DNA of 57,857 nt from Rhizobium aethiopicum (GCF_014197535.1 NZ_JACIFV010000030.1:1-57857), one strand, 5' to 3'; counted from the stretch's first letter, positions 17,539 to 26,980 are shown. Program-made: numbers and translations. The notes: a model not told the origin generated them from the letters alone.

Positions 17539-18753
17539 GTGTCTATTGGAAAATCGTTACGAACACGGGCAAGCGTGTTACACAACCGAAATGTTGCTCT
17601 AGGAAAGACCGTCATGCGGTATCTTCGGTCAGGGCCGCGTCGGCTTCACGCTCAGGAGATGGGCGCCGCGCGCGCCAAAACGGTGGGTCTGAGGTCGGGG
17701 GAGATCGCCGACCGGAATATTCGTGTCATCCTGGAAGCCATCCGCCGGCATGGGCCGCTGACGCGCACCGAGCTTGGCCGCCATAGCGGACTGACCGGCC
17801 CCGGCATCACCAACATCCTGCGGCGGCTCGCCGATGAGAAGCTCGTGACCTCGAACCGGCGCAACGGGCTCGGCGGTGGGGCAACAGCCACGGAATTCTC
17901 GCTGCGCTCGGAGGGCGCGTTTTCGATCGGCGTCAAGCTTCGCCGGACGCGCGGTGAGATCGTCCTGATCGATCTCAGCGGCCAGGTGCATGACCGGGTG
18001 TATTTCGACGTGGAGCCGGAGGACGGCGTCGGCGCGGTGCATGCGGCGGTCAGGGACATGGTCGATCGGCGTGCGACATTGCCGATCGTCGGGCTCGGGA
18101 TCGCCGCCAACGATTGGAGCGATGCGCGCAGCGAGCAGCTCTCCGCGATGTCGACGATTGCGCGTCCCTATGTCGAAAACGAATGCACGGCGAGCCTGCT
18201 TGCCGAGCGCACGATCGGCAGCGCCATGCCGGAAGGGGGGCTTGCGATGATCATCATCGACGATGACGTTCAGGCGGGTTTCCTCATCCGGGGCATTCCC
18301 TATTCCGGCGTGCATGGGCGGGCGGGCAGCATCGGCGAAATGCTGACCGGGCCTGACAATGTCCAGCTCAACACGGTCGTCGGTTTCGATTCTCTGCGCT
18401 CACGCATCGGCGACGAGGACTTCGCGCGCCTGCTCAAGGGCGAGGAATTCTCCTCGCCGTCGCTGTCGCAATGGATACGCGAGGCCGCCGGCCATCTGCT
18501 CGACCCGATCATCGCCATGGCCGGCTTCATCGCCCCGAGCGTCGTCATGATCGGCGGCGACCTGCCGCAGGGCGTGATCGGGGCGCTGATCCATCAGCTT
18601 TCCGTCGAGCGGCGCGACACCTCGACCAGGCCGCTGCTGACGCCCTGGATTTCGCCGATGCGGCCGGCAAGCTTCAGCGGCGGAGGCGTGGCGCTGGGTG
18701 CTGCCCTCCTGCCCTTCCTCAACACCCTGCTGCTGCCGCCGGCGTCGGCGTAA
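17539..18753 (+). CDS. ROK-family transcriptional regulator (sugar locus 2)
   Basis: Up to 404 residues. A winged helix (NIRVILEAIRRHGPLTRTELGRHSGLTGPGITNILRRLADEKLV) precedes a ROK/actin-like ATPase fold domain with the GLGIA strand and ENECTASLLAE. The zinc-binding CxCGxxGCxE of NagC/Mlc-type ROK proteins is absent; the matching region reads GVHGRAGSIGEML. Starts at 17614 or 17659 are also possible, since the first 40 residues are not needed for the fold. It converges on the Gfo/Idh gene (30 bp between stops). It probably represses this sugar locus in response to a sugar or sugar phosphate. Confidence 0.88.
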   Translation: MSIGKSLRTRASVLHNRNVALGKTVMRYLRSGPRRLHAQEMGAARAKTVGLRSGEIADRNIRVILEAIRRHGPLTRTELGRHSGLTGPGITNILRRLADEKLVTSNRRNGLGGGATATEFSLRSEGAFSIGVKLRRTRGEIVLIDLSGQVHDRVYFDVEPEDGVGAVHAAVRDMVDRRATLPIVGLGIAANDWSDARSEQLSAMSTIARPYVENECTASLLAERTIGSAMPEGGLAMIIIDDDVQAGFLIRGIPYSGVHGRAGSIGEMLTGPDNVQLNTVVGFDSLRSRIGDEDFARLLKGEEFSSPSLSQWIREAAGHLLDPIIAMAGFIAPSVVMIGGDLPQGVIGALIHQLSVERRDTSTRPLLTPWISPMRPASFSGGGVALGAALLPFLNTLLLPPASA

Positions 18754-18782
18754 GACCAAAGGCGCTGCGCGCTTTGACCGGC

Positions 18783-19829
18783 TTACGCAAGCGCCTCGTC
18801 GGCGTGGCTGAGATCGGAGGCGAGCGCCTTGTCGAGCACCTTCTGGATATTGGCGGCGCGCCGGAAGGAAGGTTCCTGGGTCTTGCCCGCCCGCACGGCC
18901 TGGACGAAACGCTGGTAGTTCGTCTCGACGGGATCGAAAGGCACGTCGCGCCAGGTCGCCGTGTGCACGTCTTCGCCGAGGCAGGCGCGCAAGCTCGATT
19001 TGCCGGTGTCGTAAATGATCTCGACCGAGCCAGTTTCGCCATAGACCCTAAGGCGCAGCTGATCCATCTGGCCGGCGGCCGTGCGTGTCGCCTGGATCGT
19101 GCCGATCGCGCCATTGGTGAAATCGACATTCATCGTGAAGCTGTCATTGGCATCGAGATCATATTCGCCGATCCTATGATCCGGCGCCTTGTCGAAGGTC
19201 TTCAGCCGCGCAAAGACATGGGCGATGTCGAGGCCTGAGCCGTAGGAGGCGAAATCGACGATGTGGATGCCGATATCCCCGAGCGCACCGTTTGAGCCGT
19301 GCTTTTTACTCAGCCGCCAGAGCCATTTGCTTTCGCTCTTCCAATCGCCCCAATGGCGGCCGACCAGCCAGCTTTGCAGATGCGACGCCTCGACGTGGCG
19401 CACCGCGCCGATCTCGCCGGCGAGCACCATCTGCCGGCCTTTCTGCAGCGCCGGCGAATTGCGATAGGTGAGATTGACCATGCCGACCTTGCCGGCCCGC
19501 TCGATCGCCTCGGTCATTTCCATGGCCTTGACGGCATCGGTGGCGAGCGGCTTTTCGCAGAAGACATGTTTGCCCGCGGCGACCGCCTGCAGCGTCGTCG
19601 GATGATGGATGCGGTCAGGGGTCACGTTCGCCACCGCATCAAACTCGCCCCAGGCGAGCGCCTCCTCGAGCGTGCTGAAATGGTTTGCGATGCCGTGTTC
19701 GGTGCAGAATGCCGCAAGCCGCTCGGGAACGACATCGACGCCGCCGACGACGCTGACGCCTTCGATCGCCTTGAAGTGGGCCGCGTGCTGATTGGCCATG
19801 CCCCCGGTTCCGACAATGAGTAAACGCAT
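18783..19829 (-). CDS. Gfo/Idh/MocA-family NAD(P)-dependent sugar dehydrogenase
   Basis: A 348-residue oxidoreductase. The N-terminal Rossmann motif is MRLLIVGTGGMANQHAAHFK. The characteristic EKP motif (VFCEKPLATDAVKAMEM, about residues 92-108) is present, followed by the GFO/IDH C-terminal alpha/beta domain. The ATG at 19829 is immediately preceded by GGAGGAGAAG. Members oxidise or epimerise inositols, sugars or sugar acids; the substrate is unknown. It is divergent from the ABC operon at 20174 and probably processes the imported sugar together with the isomerase at 24768. Confidence 0.9.
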   Translation of the reverse strand: MRLLIVGTGGMANQHAAHFKAIEGVSVVGGVDVVPERLAAFCTEHGIANHFSTLEEALAWGEFDAVANVTPDRIHHPTTLQAVAAGKHVFCEKPLATDAVKAMEMTEAIERAGKVGMVNLTYRNSPALQKGRQMVLAGEIGAVRHVEASHLQSWLVGRHWGDWKSESKWLWRLSKKHGSNGALGDIGIHIVDFASYGSGLDIAHVFARLKTFDKAPDHRIGEYDLDANDSFTMNVDFTNGAIGTIQATRTAAGQMDQLRLRVYGETGSVEIIYDTGKSSLRACLGEDVHTATWRDVPFDPVETNYQRFVQAVRAGKTQEPSFRRAANIQKVLDKALASDLSHADEALA

Positions 19830-20067
19830 CTTCTCCTCCATGGACTTCAGTTTGCGGCTGCCGCTGCGGCCAGCCAAAACGAACCGACACCATCGCGGCC
19901 AGCCGAGATCGACCGGGCTTTTCTTCAGGAAAATTGCGGGTTGGATGCGCCTGATGTCCCTAAGGCGCGCTCGATAACTTAAATTTGGCGCGCATCCCTT
20001 CCGAAAACCGGGGCCCGCACTAGCTGCTGTTGAATGTCGCCAGCATCTCATCCTCCCAAGCTCTGGC

Positions 20068-20101
20068 TTGACATCAAATCAAAGTAACTTAATCTAATTA
20101 A
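20068..20101 (+). promoter_or_regulatory. Promoter and small inverted repeat upstream of sugar operon 2
   Basis: TTGACA at 20068-20073 is a consensus -35. A/T-rich -10-like sequence (AATCTA/TCTAAT) lies 17-19 bp on. It overlaps the 13-bp inverted repeat TTAATCTAATTAA (20089-20101), which has the AT-rich character of ROK-repressor operators. The next gene starts at 20174. Confidence 0.5.
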
Positions 20102-20173
20102 TGCAGCACGGAAATGAGGAGAGGTCAACCGACCGCCAGGCTGTATTCGTTCAAAATGGGGAGGAGACCCATC

Positions 20174-21472
20174 ATGAAGAGCGCAACCGTCAGCGCATTG
20201 GCGCTGAGCACTGTCTTATTTTCAGCATCGACGATTTTTGCCCAGGAACTTGCCACCAAAGACCGGATCGGCACTGCCGATGCGCCGAAGACCCTCGTCG
20301 TCCGCCTGACGAACGATAGCCCGAACAATTCCGATCCCGCCATCGCCGAGGGCTACCAGAAGCTCTTCGTCGACTTCATCAAGAAGCACCCGGACTGGAA
20401 GCTGCAGATGCAGTTTATGTCCTCCGACATCGGCACCGAACAGGCCAAGATGCTGGAACAGGCCAAGGCCGGCAATGCGCCGGACTGCGCCGCCGTCGAC
20501 TCCTTCGTGCTGTCACAGTTCATGGTCAACCACGTGCTGGCCGATTTCACGCCCTACTTCTCCAAGGAAGAAGTAGACGACCTCTTCCCCTTCATACGCA
20601 GCGGCATCACCGACAAGGACCAGACGATCCGCGCCTGGTGGTGGGATACCGACCTTCGCGTGCTCTACCGCAACAAGTCTGTCGTCGCAGATGCGCCTGC
20701 GACCTGGGACGACCTGAAGAAGGCTGCCCTTGCCTCCACCAAGGAAGGTATGGAAGGCGTGCTCTTCAACGGCGGGCGCTGGGAAGGCACGACCTTCGAC
20801 TGGCTCGCGAATTATTGGGCGCTCGGCGGCAAGCTCGTCGACGATTCGGGCAAGCCGGTCTTCGGCGAAGGCGAGAACAAGGAGAAATTCCTGAAGGCGC
20901 TGAACTACTTCAAGGATCTCGTCGATTCCGGCGCGGCCCCCAAGCGCGTCACCACCATCGCCAATTATGACGACATGAACGCCGCGGCCGCAGCGGCAAC
21001 GACGGCGCTCTTCATCGGCGGCAACTGGCAATATGCGCAGCTGAAGTCGACGCTCGACGAGGACGACTTCAAGAACTGGACCTTCTCGCCGATCCCCGGC
21101 CCCTCGGCCAATGAACGCTCGACCGGCACCGGCGGCTGGACGATCGCTTCCTTTAGCAAAGACAAGGAGAAGATCGAAATGTGCGCCAACCTGGCGCGCG
21201 AGGTGTATATGGGACCGGCGAACGCGCTGCAGCAGCAGCTGCCGACCCGCAAGTCGCTGTTTGATAAGTACGAGGTCTTCTCGACGGAAGCCAACAAGAC
21301 CTTCGCCAATGCGCTGGTCGACGGCCAGGCACGCCCAGGCGTGCCGATCTATCCGGAGATCTCGAACCAGATCCAGATCATGATGGGCGACGTGCTCTCG
21401 GGAACGAAGAAACCCGAAGAAGCCCTGGACGCCGCATTCAGCGCGGCGATGGAGGCATACAAGCGTCTGTGA
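20174..21472 (+). CDS. Sugar ABC transporter substrate-binding protein (locus 2)
   Basis: A 432-residue solute-binding protein. The signal peptide covers residues 1-23 (ending IFA before QEL). The mature part has the family 1 layout: FMSSDIGTEQAKMLEQAKAG, TWDDLKKAA, NAAAAAATTALFIGGNWQ, GPSANERSTGTGGWTIASFS and PTRKSLFDKYEVF. The ATG at 20174 follows GGGGAGGAGACC. It is the first gene of an operon with two permeases, a ROK regulator, an isomerase and an ATPase. A palindromic repeat element lies between it and the first permease. Confidence 0.92.
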   Translation: MKSATVSALALSTVLFSASTIFAQELATKDRIGTADAPKTLVVRLTNDSPNNSDPAIAEGYQKLFVDFIKKHPDWKLQMQFMSSDIGTEQAKMLEQAKAGNAPDCAAVDSFVLSQFMVNHVLADFTPYFSKEEVDDLFPFIRSGITDKDQTIRAWWWDTDLRVLYRNKSVVADAPATWDDLKKAALASTKEGMEGVLFNGGRWEGTTFDWLANYWALGGKLVDDSGKPVFGEGENKEKFLKALNYFKDLVDSGAAPKRVTTIANYDDMNAAAAAATTALFIGGNWQYAQLKSTLDEDDFKNWTFSPIPGPSANERSTGTGGWTIASFSKDKEKIEMCANLAREVYMGPANALQQQLPTRKSLFDKYEVFSTEANKTFANALVDGQARPGVPIYPEISNQIQIMMGDVLSGTKKPEEALDAAFSAAMEAYKRL

Positions 21473-21490
21473 TGTTGCTAGCCGCGGCCA

Positions 21491-21627
21491 GCCCCTCATC
21501 CGGCTGCCGCCACCTTCTCCCCGAAAACGGGGCGAAGGGACAAGCCGCGACCTCTCCGTCCCTCACTAGCGCCTCGCAGGGCACGTCCCCTCTCCCCGTT
21601 TACGGGGAGAGGGCTAGGGTGAGGGGC
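21491..21627. repeat. Rhizobial intergenic palindromic repeat (RIME-like)
   Basis: The outer arms GCCCCTCA (21491-21498) and TGAGGGGC (21620-21627) enclose two hairpins: CTTCTCCCCG/CGGGGCGAAG around 21511-21539 and a perfect 11-bp stem at 21588-21613 (CCCTCTCCCCG, loop TTTA). The layout and the CCTTCTCCCCG...CGGGG motif match the interspersed palindromic elements common in Rhizobium intergenic DNA. It sits inside the transporter operon between the binding-protein and permease genes. Confidence 0.8.
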
Positions 21628-21695
21628 AGCTTCTGAGCGCGACAGCGCCTGTCAGCAGGCGCCGTCGACAGTGCCAAACCCGGACAGAGAAGCCA

Positions 21696-22625
21696 ATGAG
21701 CCCTATTGCCATCGAGGCTGACAGCCCGCCTCAAAGCAGAACGTTCATGCGCCGGTTCGCCGGTGCGCCGCTGCCCTGGATCATGCCCGTGATCATCGTC
21801 ATCGGCATATTCTACCTCTATCCCGTCATCGACGTTTTCCGGCTTTCCTTCACCAATGCGACGCTGATCGGCGAAAACCAACAATATACGTTTGGCTCGA
21901 TCGCCAATGCGCTGAGCTCGCCGCAGTTGCCCGACATTCTCTGGGCGACGCTGATCTTCGTCGGCGGCAGCGTCATCGGCCAGCAGATCCTCGGCCTTGC
22001 GGTCGCCGTCACCGTTATACGCGGCGAAAAGCGCGGGTTGTTCGGCACCACGATCCTGAGGACCACGGCGCTTGTCGCCTGGGTCGTGCCGGGCATCGCC
22101 GGCGGCATCATCTGGCAGATGTTGTTTTCCGAAGCGCCCTACGGCGCGCTGAACAGCATTCTGCGCCTCATGCACATGCCGACCGTCGCCTGGCTCTCGG
22201 ACCCGGCGATGGCGCCGTGGTCGACGCTGATCTCGAACATCTGGCGCGGCACGGCCTTTTCGATGGTGGTCATGTATGCGGCGCTGAAATCGATCGATCC
22301 CTCGCTCTACGAAGCCGCCGAGGTCGACGGCGCCAACGCATCGCAGCAGTTCTTCTTCGTCACGCTGCCGCAGCTGCGCGCCGCCATCCTCGTCAACATG
22401 ATCCTGATCACCATTCAGACGGTGAACACCTTCGATGCAATCATCACGCTGACCGGCGGCGGGCCCGGGCGCGCGACCGAGGTGATCTCGCTCTACGTTT
22501 TCAATATCGTCTTCCGAAACTACGATCTCTCCGGCGGCAGCGTGCTCTCGGTGCTGATGCTCATCATCAGCCTCGGGCTTGCCTTCGTCTACGCATCGTT
22601 CCTGCCGAAGGAGGAAGAGCAATGA
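21696..22625 (+). CDS. Sugar ABC transporter permease (MalF-like, locus 2)
   Basis: A 309-residue permease with six predicted membrane helices, the first being PWIMPVIIVIGIFYLYPVIDV. The EAA loop is EAAEVDGANASQQFFFVTLPQLRAAI, and GGGPGRATEVISLYVF is the usual periplasmic segment. It overlaps the next permease gene by 4 bp. It works with the 20174 binding protein and the 25648 ATPase. Confidence 0.92.
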   Translation: MSPIAIEADSPPQSRTFMRRFAGAPLPWIMPVIIVIGIFYLYPVIDVFRLSFTNATLIGENQQYTFGSIANALSSPQLPDILWATLIFVGGSVIGQQILGLAVAVTVIRGEKRGLFGTTILRTTALVAWVVPGIAGGIIWQMLFSEAPYGALNSILRLMHMPTVAWLSDPAMAPWSTLISNIWRGTAFSMVVMYAALKSIDPSLYEAAEVDGANASQQFFFVTLPQLRAAILVNMILITIQTVNTFDAIITLTGGGPGRATEVISLYVFNIVFRNYDLSGGSVLSVLMLIISLGLAFVYASFLPKEEEQ

Positions 22626-23464
22626 GCGGACGCACCGGAACCCGGCTCGGCGATGCCATCAGCTATCTCTTCATGCTGGTGATGTTCGTCTTCTTCGCCG
22701 GCCCCCTTACCTATCTGCTGTCGATGGCGCTGCGTGACAAGCGCGAGGTCTATCGCGGCGCGGCGCGCTACATTCCCGACAACCCCACCATCCAGAACTT
22801 CATCACCGTTCTCAACAACAGCTATTTTCCGATCTATCTCTGGAACGGCCTCAAGCTTGCGGCCTTGAGCGGGCTCGGCGTGCTGATCGTTGCCTTGCCC
22901 GCCGCTTACGCTTTCTCCCGCTTCCAGTTCCGCGGCAAGGGCCTCTCGATGATGGGGCTCTTACTCTTCCAGATGATTTCGCCGCTGGTCATCATGGTGC
23001 CGCTCTACCGCTACATGAACCGCCTCGGCCTGCTGGACACACATTTTGCCGTCGTCATGGTCTATATCGCGCTCGGCGTTCCCTTGGCGACCTGGCTGTT
23101 GAAGAGCACCGTCGACGGCATTCCGCGCAGCCTCGATGAGGCGGCGATGATCGACGGCTGCAATCGGTTCTCGGTGTTTTGGCGCATCATCCTGCCCCTG
23201 TCCGCGCCGGGCATCGCCTCGGTTTTCATCATCACCGTGATTGCCGGCTGGTCGCAATTCCTGGTGCCTTTCCTGCTGCTCACCAAAAATGACCTGATGC
23301 CGATCGGCGTCGGAATCTTTAACTTCCGCGGCATGCAGACCGACTCGTCCATCCAGCTGCTTGCCGCCGCCTGTCTGATTGCGGTCGTTCCGGCGATCGT
23401 GGCTTTCCTGTCGCTCCAGAGGCTGATCCTCGGTGCGATGACCAGCGGCGCGGTGAAGGGATGA
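22622..23464 (+). CDS. Sugar ABC transporter permease (MalG-like, locus 2)
   Basis: A 280-residue permease with about six membrane segments. The EAA loop is DEAAMIDGCNRFSVFWRIILPLSAPGI. The start ATG at 22622 overlaps the stop of the preceding gene and gives the normal N terminus; the frame is open far upstream only as a shadow. The ROK gene follows 43 bp later. Confidence 0.92.
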   Translation: MSGRTGTRLGDAISYLFMLVMFVFFAGPLTYLLSMALRDKREVYRGAARYIPDNPTIQNFITVLNNSYFPIYLWNGLKLAALSGLGVLIVALPAAYAFSRFQFRGKGLSMMGLLLFQMISPLVIMVPLYRYMNRLGLLDTHFAVVMVYIALGVPLATWLLKSTVDGIPRSLDEAAMIDGCNRFSVFWRIILPLSAPGIASVFIITVIAGWSQFLVPFLLLTKNDLMPIGVGIFNFRGMQTDSSIQLLAAACLIAVVPAIVAFLSLQRLILGAMTSGAVKG

Positions 23465-23507
23465 AGAGGTCTGCTTCACTCTTCACGCGTGCGGAAGGAT
23501 TGAACGC

Positions 23508-24743
23508 ATGAACGAGACACTCGGCGCCAGGCACTCTCCCGATCTGACGGGCGCCAATGTCGAAGATGCGGGCGAGCACAATCGGGCCGTCGTGCTCCGC
23601 TGCATCCACCGTCAGGCGCCGATTTCGCGGGCCGAGATCGCCAGGCAAACCGGCTTTACCAAACCAGCGATCGCCCGCATCGTCGACCGCCTGCTCGACG
23701 AGGGCCTAATCATGGAAGCCCGCCGTCGGCATGGGCTGAGGGGCCAGCCGGCGATAGAGCTCGAGATCAATCCGGATGCTTATTACGCGATCGGCATCAA
23801 TATCGACCGCGACCACCTGACGATTCTCGCCGTCGATGCCGTCGGCAATGTGCGCGCCCGGGTACATCACGAGAAGCGGTTCATCCTGCCGGCGGAATTC
23901 ATGCAGCTGACATCAGATGCGATCTCGCATTTCCAGCGCAGCCGGCTGATCGACGATGCGCGCCTTGCCGGCATCGGCCTTGCCATGCCGGATTGGCTCG
24001 GCGAAATCTCGCTGCTCGGCAAGCCCGACGCCTACCAGGAATGGACTGATTTCGACGTGCGCGCCGCCCTGGAGAGCCTGACGCCGCATCCCGTCTTCAC
24101 CGAAAACGAAGCCAATGCCGCCGCCCTTGCCGAGCTCAACTACGGCCTCGGCGCCGAAAGCAGCAGCTTCTTCTATATTGCCGTCAATGCCTGCCCGGGC
24201 GGCGGCCTCGTTCTCGACGGCAACGGCCATCGCGGCGCCATGGGCCTCAGCGGCGAAATCGGCTGGCTTCCGATCGCCGATGGTGACGGAGGGGCGCAGA
24301 AGGTCCAGCTTCTCGGCGAGATCTTCTCGCTGTTCTTCCTCTATGATTTCCTGGCAAAGCACGGCGTCGAGGTGCATTTCCCGCAGGATCTGCTGACGCT
24401 CGATGCGCGCGGCAAACGCCTCGTTTCGCAATGGCTGAAGGAAATGAGCGCGCATCTGGCCATCGCGGTCAAACATATCGCCATGATCGTCGATCCCGAT
24501 GCCGTGCTCGTCGGCGGCCGGCTACCGATCCGCATCGTCGATGAATTGCTGCGCTATGTGCACGAACATCTCGACGCCGAGGACACGAATCTGCCCTCGC
24601 TGCATCGCGCCTCGATCGGCGAGGACGCCTCGGCCATGGGCGCGGCCGCCATGCCGATGGCGGCGGCGCTGATGCTCGCCTCGGCTGATGTGGCCCAACG
24701 CACCCGCTCGCCACTCAAGAATATGGATCGACTGAACAGTTGA
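23508..24743 (+). CDS. ROK-family transcriptional regulator embedded in the operon
   Basis: A 411-residue ROK protein. The winged helix (NRAVVLRCIHRQAPISRAEIARQTGFTKPAIARIVDRLLDEGLI) is at residues 25-70. The ROK domain then shows GIGLAMPDW, FTENEANAAALAE and GHRGAMGLSGEIGWLP. The cysteine-rich zinc motif of classical ROK proteins is not present. It lies inside the transport operon, between the permeases and the isomerase. Together with the ROK gene at 17539, this locus has two regulators of the same family. Confidence 0.9.
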   Translation: MNETLGARHSPDLTGANVEDAGEHNRAVVLRCIHRQAPISRAEIARQTGFTKPAIARIVDRLLDEGLIMEARRRHGLRGQPAIELEINPDAYYAIGINIDRDHLTILAVDAVGNVRARVHHEKRFILPAEFMQLTSDAISHFQRSRLIDDARLAGIGLAMPDWLGEISLLGKPDAYQEWTDFDVRAALESLTPHPVFTENEANAAALAELNYGLGAESSSFFYIAVNACPGGGLVLDGNGHRGAMGLSGEIGWLPIADGDGGAQKVQLLGEIFSLFFLYDFLAKHGVEVHFPQDLLTLDARGKRLVSQWLKEMSAHLAIAVKHIAMIVDPDAVLVGGRLPIRIVDELLRYVHEHLDAEDTNLPSLHRASIGEDASAMGAAAMPMAAALMLASADVAQRTRSPLKNMDRLNS

Positions 24744-24767
24744 AACGGCCGAAAGGCCCGGGAGGAT

Positions 24768-25625
24768 ATGGTGAAGATCGGCTTCTATACCTCGACTTTC
24801 AATGACCGCCCGCTGGGGGAAGTGGTGGATTTCGCCGCATCGGCGGGGTTCGAAGCGATCGAGATCGATGTCGGCGGCCACATCAAGACGCCCGACCGAG
24901 TGGAGGACGCCGTTACGCTGGCAAGAAGCCGCGACCTCTTCGTCTCCTCGATCACTTTTTTCGGCAACCAGCTCGATGCGGATCGCGACAAGCGCCGGGA
25001 GCTTCGGGCAAGGACATCAGAATTTGCCAGAGCGATCGGCGGCGCCGGCGTTCCGATCTTCGTGATCTTTCCCGGCCGCGACGACGCGGCGAACGAGGAA
25101 GCCAACTATGACGACTTTGCCGACTTCGCGAACGGGCTGATCGCAGAGACGAGAGACAGCGGCCTCACCTTCGCGATCGAAAACTGGCCCGGACCTAGAG
25201 ACAATTTCATCGGAACGACGCCTAGGGGATGGCAGGAACTTTTCCGCCGCATCGAGGACCGCCGCTTCGGCCTCGAATTCGACCCATCGCACCTCATCCG
25301 CATCGGCGTCGATCCCTATCGGGCGCTGGAGGCAGTGAAGGACCGCATCGCCATCCTGCATGCCAAGGATACGGCGATCGACGCGGAAGCCCTGCAGGCG
25401 CTCGGCTATCACGGCAAGGGCTGGTGGCAATACAAGCTGCCGGGGTTCGGCCTGCTCGACTGGCCGCGTTTTCTCAGGCAGGCCCGCGGCTACGGTTTCG
25501 ACGGCACGCTGTCGATCGAGCACGAGGATGCCGCTTACGGCTGGCCGGGCAAGGACCTGGCCGCGCGCAAAGAGGGCCAGCGTCTCGGCCTCGATTATCT
25601 CAAGAGTGTCTTGAACGGACTTTGA
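24768..25625 (+). CDS. Sugar phosphate isomerase/epimerase (xylose-isomerase-like TIM barrel)
   Basis: A 285-residue AP-endonuclease-2/IolE-type TIM barrel: MVKIGFYTSTFNDRPLGEVVDFAASAGFEAIEID, then FAIENWPGP (metal-ligand Glu), GLEFDPSHLIRIG (Asp-x-x-His), ILHAKD, and LSIEHED near the end (Glu). These residues are the usual metal-binding set. It lies 24 bp after the ROK gene and 22 bp before the ATPase gene. It likely isomerises or epimerises a derivative of the imported sugar, perhaps after the Gfo/Idh dehydrogenase; the substrate is unknown. Confidence 0.87.
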   Translation: MVKIGFYTSTFNDRPLGEVVDFAASAGFEAIEIDVGGHIKTPDRVEDAVTLARSRDLFVSSITFFGNQLDADRDKRRELRARTSEFARAIGGAGVPIFVIFPGRDDAANEEANYDDFADFANGLIAETRDSGLTFAIENWPGPRDNFIGTTPRGWQELFRRIEDRRFGLEFDPSHLIRIGVDPYRALEAVKDRIAILHAKDTAIDAEALQALGYHGKGWWQYKLPGFGLLDWPRFLRQARGYGFDGTLSIEHEDAAYGWPGKDLAARKEGQRLGLDYLKSVLNGL

Positions 25626-25647
25626 CGGCGAATTCGGGAGGAGTTTC

Positions 25648-26709
25648 ATGGCCCATGTTTCGGTCAGCAATGCGCGCAAGGACTACGGCGCGTTCAAAGC
25701 CATCAAAGGCGTGTCCGTCGATATCGGCGACGGCGAATTCGTCGTGCTGGTCGGCCCATCCGGCTGCGGGAAATCGACGCTTCTCAGGATGATCGCCGGC
25801 CTTGAAGGCATCACTTCGGGCAAGATCCAGATCGGCAGGCACATCGTCAACGAGCTTGCGCCGAAGGATCGCGACATCGCCATGGTGTTCCAGAACTACG
25901 CGCTCTATCCGCATATGACGGTGGCCAAGAACATGGGCTTCTCGCTGCGGATGAAGCGCATGCCGAGATCGGAGATTGATCAGCGGGTCGGCAATGCGGC
26001 GAAGATCCTCGGGCTGGAAAATCTGTTGGAGCGTTATCCGAAGCAGCTTTCCGGCGGCCAGCGGCAGCGCGTCGCCATGGGCCGGGCGATCGTGCGCGAT
26101 CCGGCCGTCTTCCTGTTCGACGAGCCATTGTCGAATCTCGACGCCAAGCTTCGGGTGCAGATGCGCTCGGAGATCAAGGAGCTGCACCAGCGACTGCAGA
26201 CGACGACGATCTACGTCACCCACGACCAGATCGAGGCAATGACCATGGCCGACAAGATCGTCGTCATGAAGGACGGGCTGATCGAGCAGTCCGGCTCGCC
26301 GCTCGAACTCTACGATCGCCCGAACAATCTGTTCGTCGCCGGTTTCATCGGCTCGCCGGCGATGAATTTCATCAAGGGCAGCATGAGCGAAGACGGGTTC
26401 AGGACCGTGGACGGCCTGCTGCTGCCGAGCGAACGCCGGCCGGTCGATGCGGTGACCTACGGCATTCGCCCCGAACATATCATGCTCGACGCCAACGGTA
26501 TCGAAGTGACGACCGTCGTCGTCGAACCCACGGGCTCGGAAACACTCGTCCTCGTTCGGCTCGGAGGGCAGACGCTGACCTGCGTCTTCCGCGAGCGGAT
26601 CAGGGCCGCCCCCGGCGACGTGCTGAGGATCGCCCCTGGTCACGACACCGTTCACCTGTTCGGCGCCGACGAGCAGCGCATCACCACAGGCGAAGCGCCA
26701 CTGAGTTAG
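25648..26709 (+). CDS. Sugar ABC transporter ATP-binding protein (locus 2)
   Basis: A 353-residue MalK/UgpC-type ATPase. Walker A is GPSGCGKST, the Q-loop lies in VFQNYALYPHMTV, the signature is LSGGQRQR, Walker B is VFLFDEPLSNLD and the H-loop is YVTHDQIEA. A C-terminal TOBE domain follows (GIRPEHIML). GGGAGGAG precedes the ATG. The stop codon TAG (26707-26709) falls inside the left terminal repeat of the MITE that follows, so insertion has set the last codons of the gene; the protein length is nevertheless normal. Confidence 0.93.
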   Translation: MAHVSVSNARKDYGAFKAIKGVSVDIGDGEFVVLVGPSGCGKSTLLRMIAGLEGITSGKIQIGRHIVNELAPKDRDIAMVFQNYALYPHMTVAKNMGFSLRMKRMPRSEIDQRVGNAAKILGLENLLERYPKQLSGGQRQRVAMGRAIVRDPAVFLFDEPLSNLDAKLRVQMRSEIKELHQRLQTTTIYVTHDQIEAMTMADKIVVMKDGLIEQSGSPLELYDRPNNLFVAGFIGSPAMNFIKGSMSEDGFRTVDGLLLPSERRPVDAVTYGIRPEHIMLDANGIEVTTVVVEPTGSETLVLVRLGGQTLTCVFRERIRAAPGDVLRIAPGHDTVHLFGADEQRITTGEAPLS

Positions 26710-26980
26710 AGCCTTTCCGGGTTAGATTGCAGCATTCTGCCGGAGCAGGTTTTCGTCAGGGCAAAGGCGATTGGCGAAGGGCATACCCCTAGGTACGGTC
26801 GAGCCGATCGCCTTTGATCCTGGCGAAAAGATGCCCGGCCCTTCGGGTTGGCTGAAACGGGCCGGCTGATCGACCGGCCGGCTTGGCCGTAGCACTGGGC
26901 TACGACGCGCGCCGGCCGGTCGACCATCCGACTCCGTTTGAGCCAACAGAATGCTGCAATCTAACCCGGAAAGGCTCTAA
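26706..26980. mobile_element. 275-bp foldback MITE with 34-bp perfect terminal repeats
   Basis: The terminal repeats 26706-26739 and 26947-26980 are perfect inverted copies over 34 bp, beginning TTAGAGCCTTTCCGGG. A TA dinucleotide stands at both ends (26707-26708, 26978-26979), as expected for TA target duplication by IS630/Tc1-mariner-type transposases. The interior has no ORF and holds a second inverted repeat (GACCGGCCGGC / GCCGGCCGGTC, about 26870-26925). It is a non-autonomous element needing a transposase from elsewhere. Confidence 0.85.
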
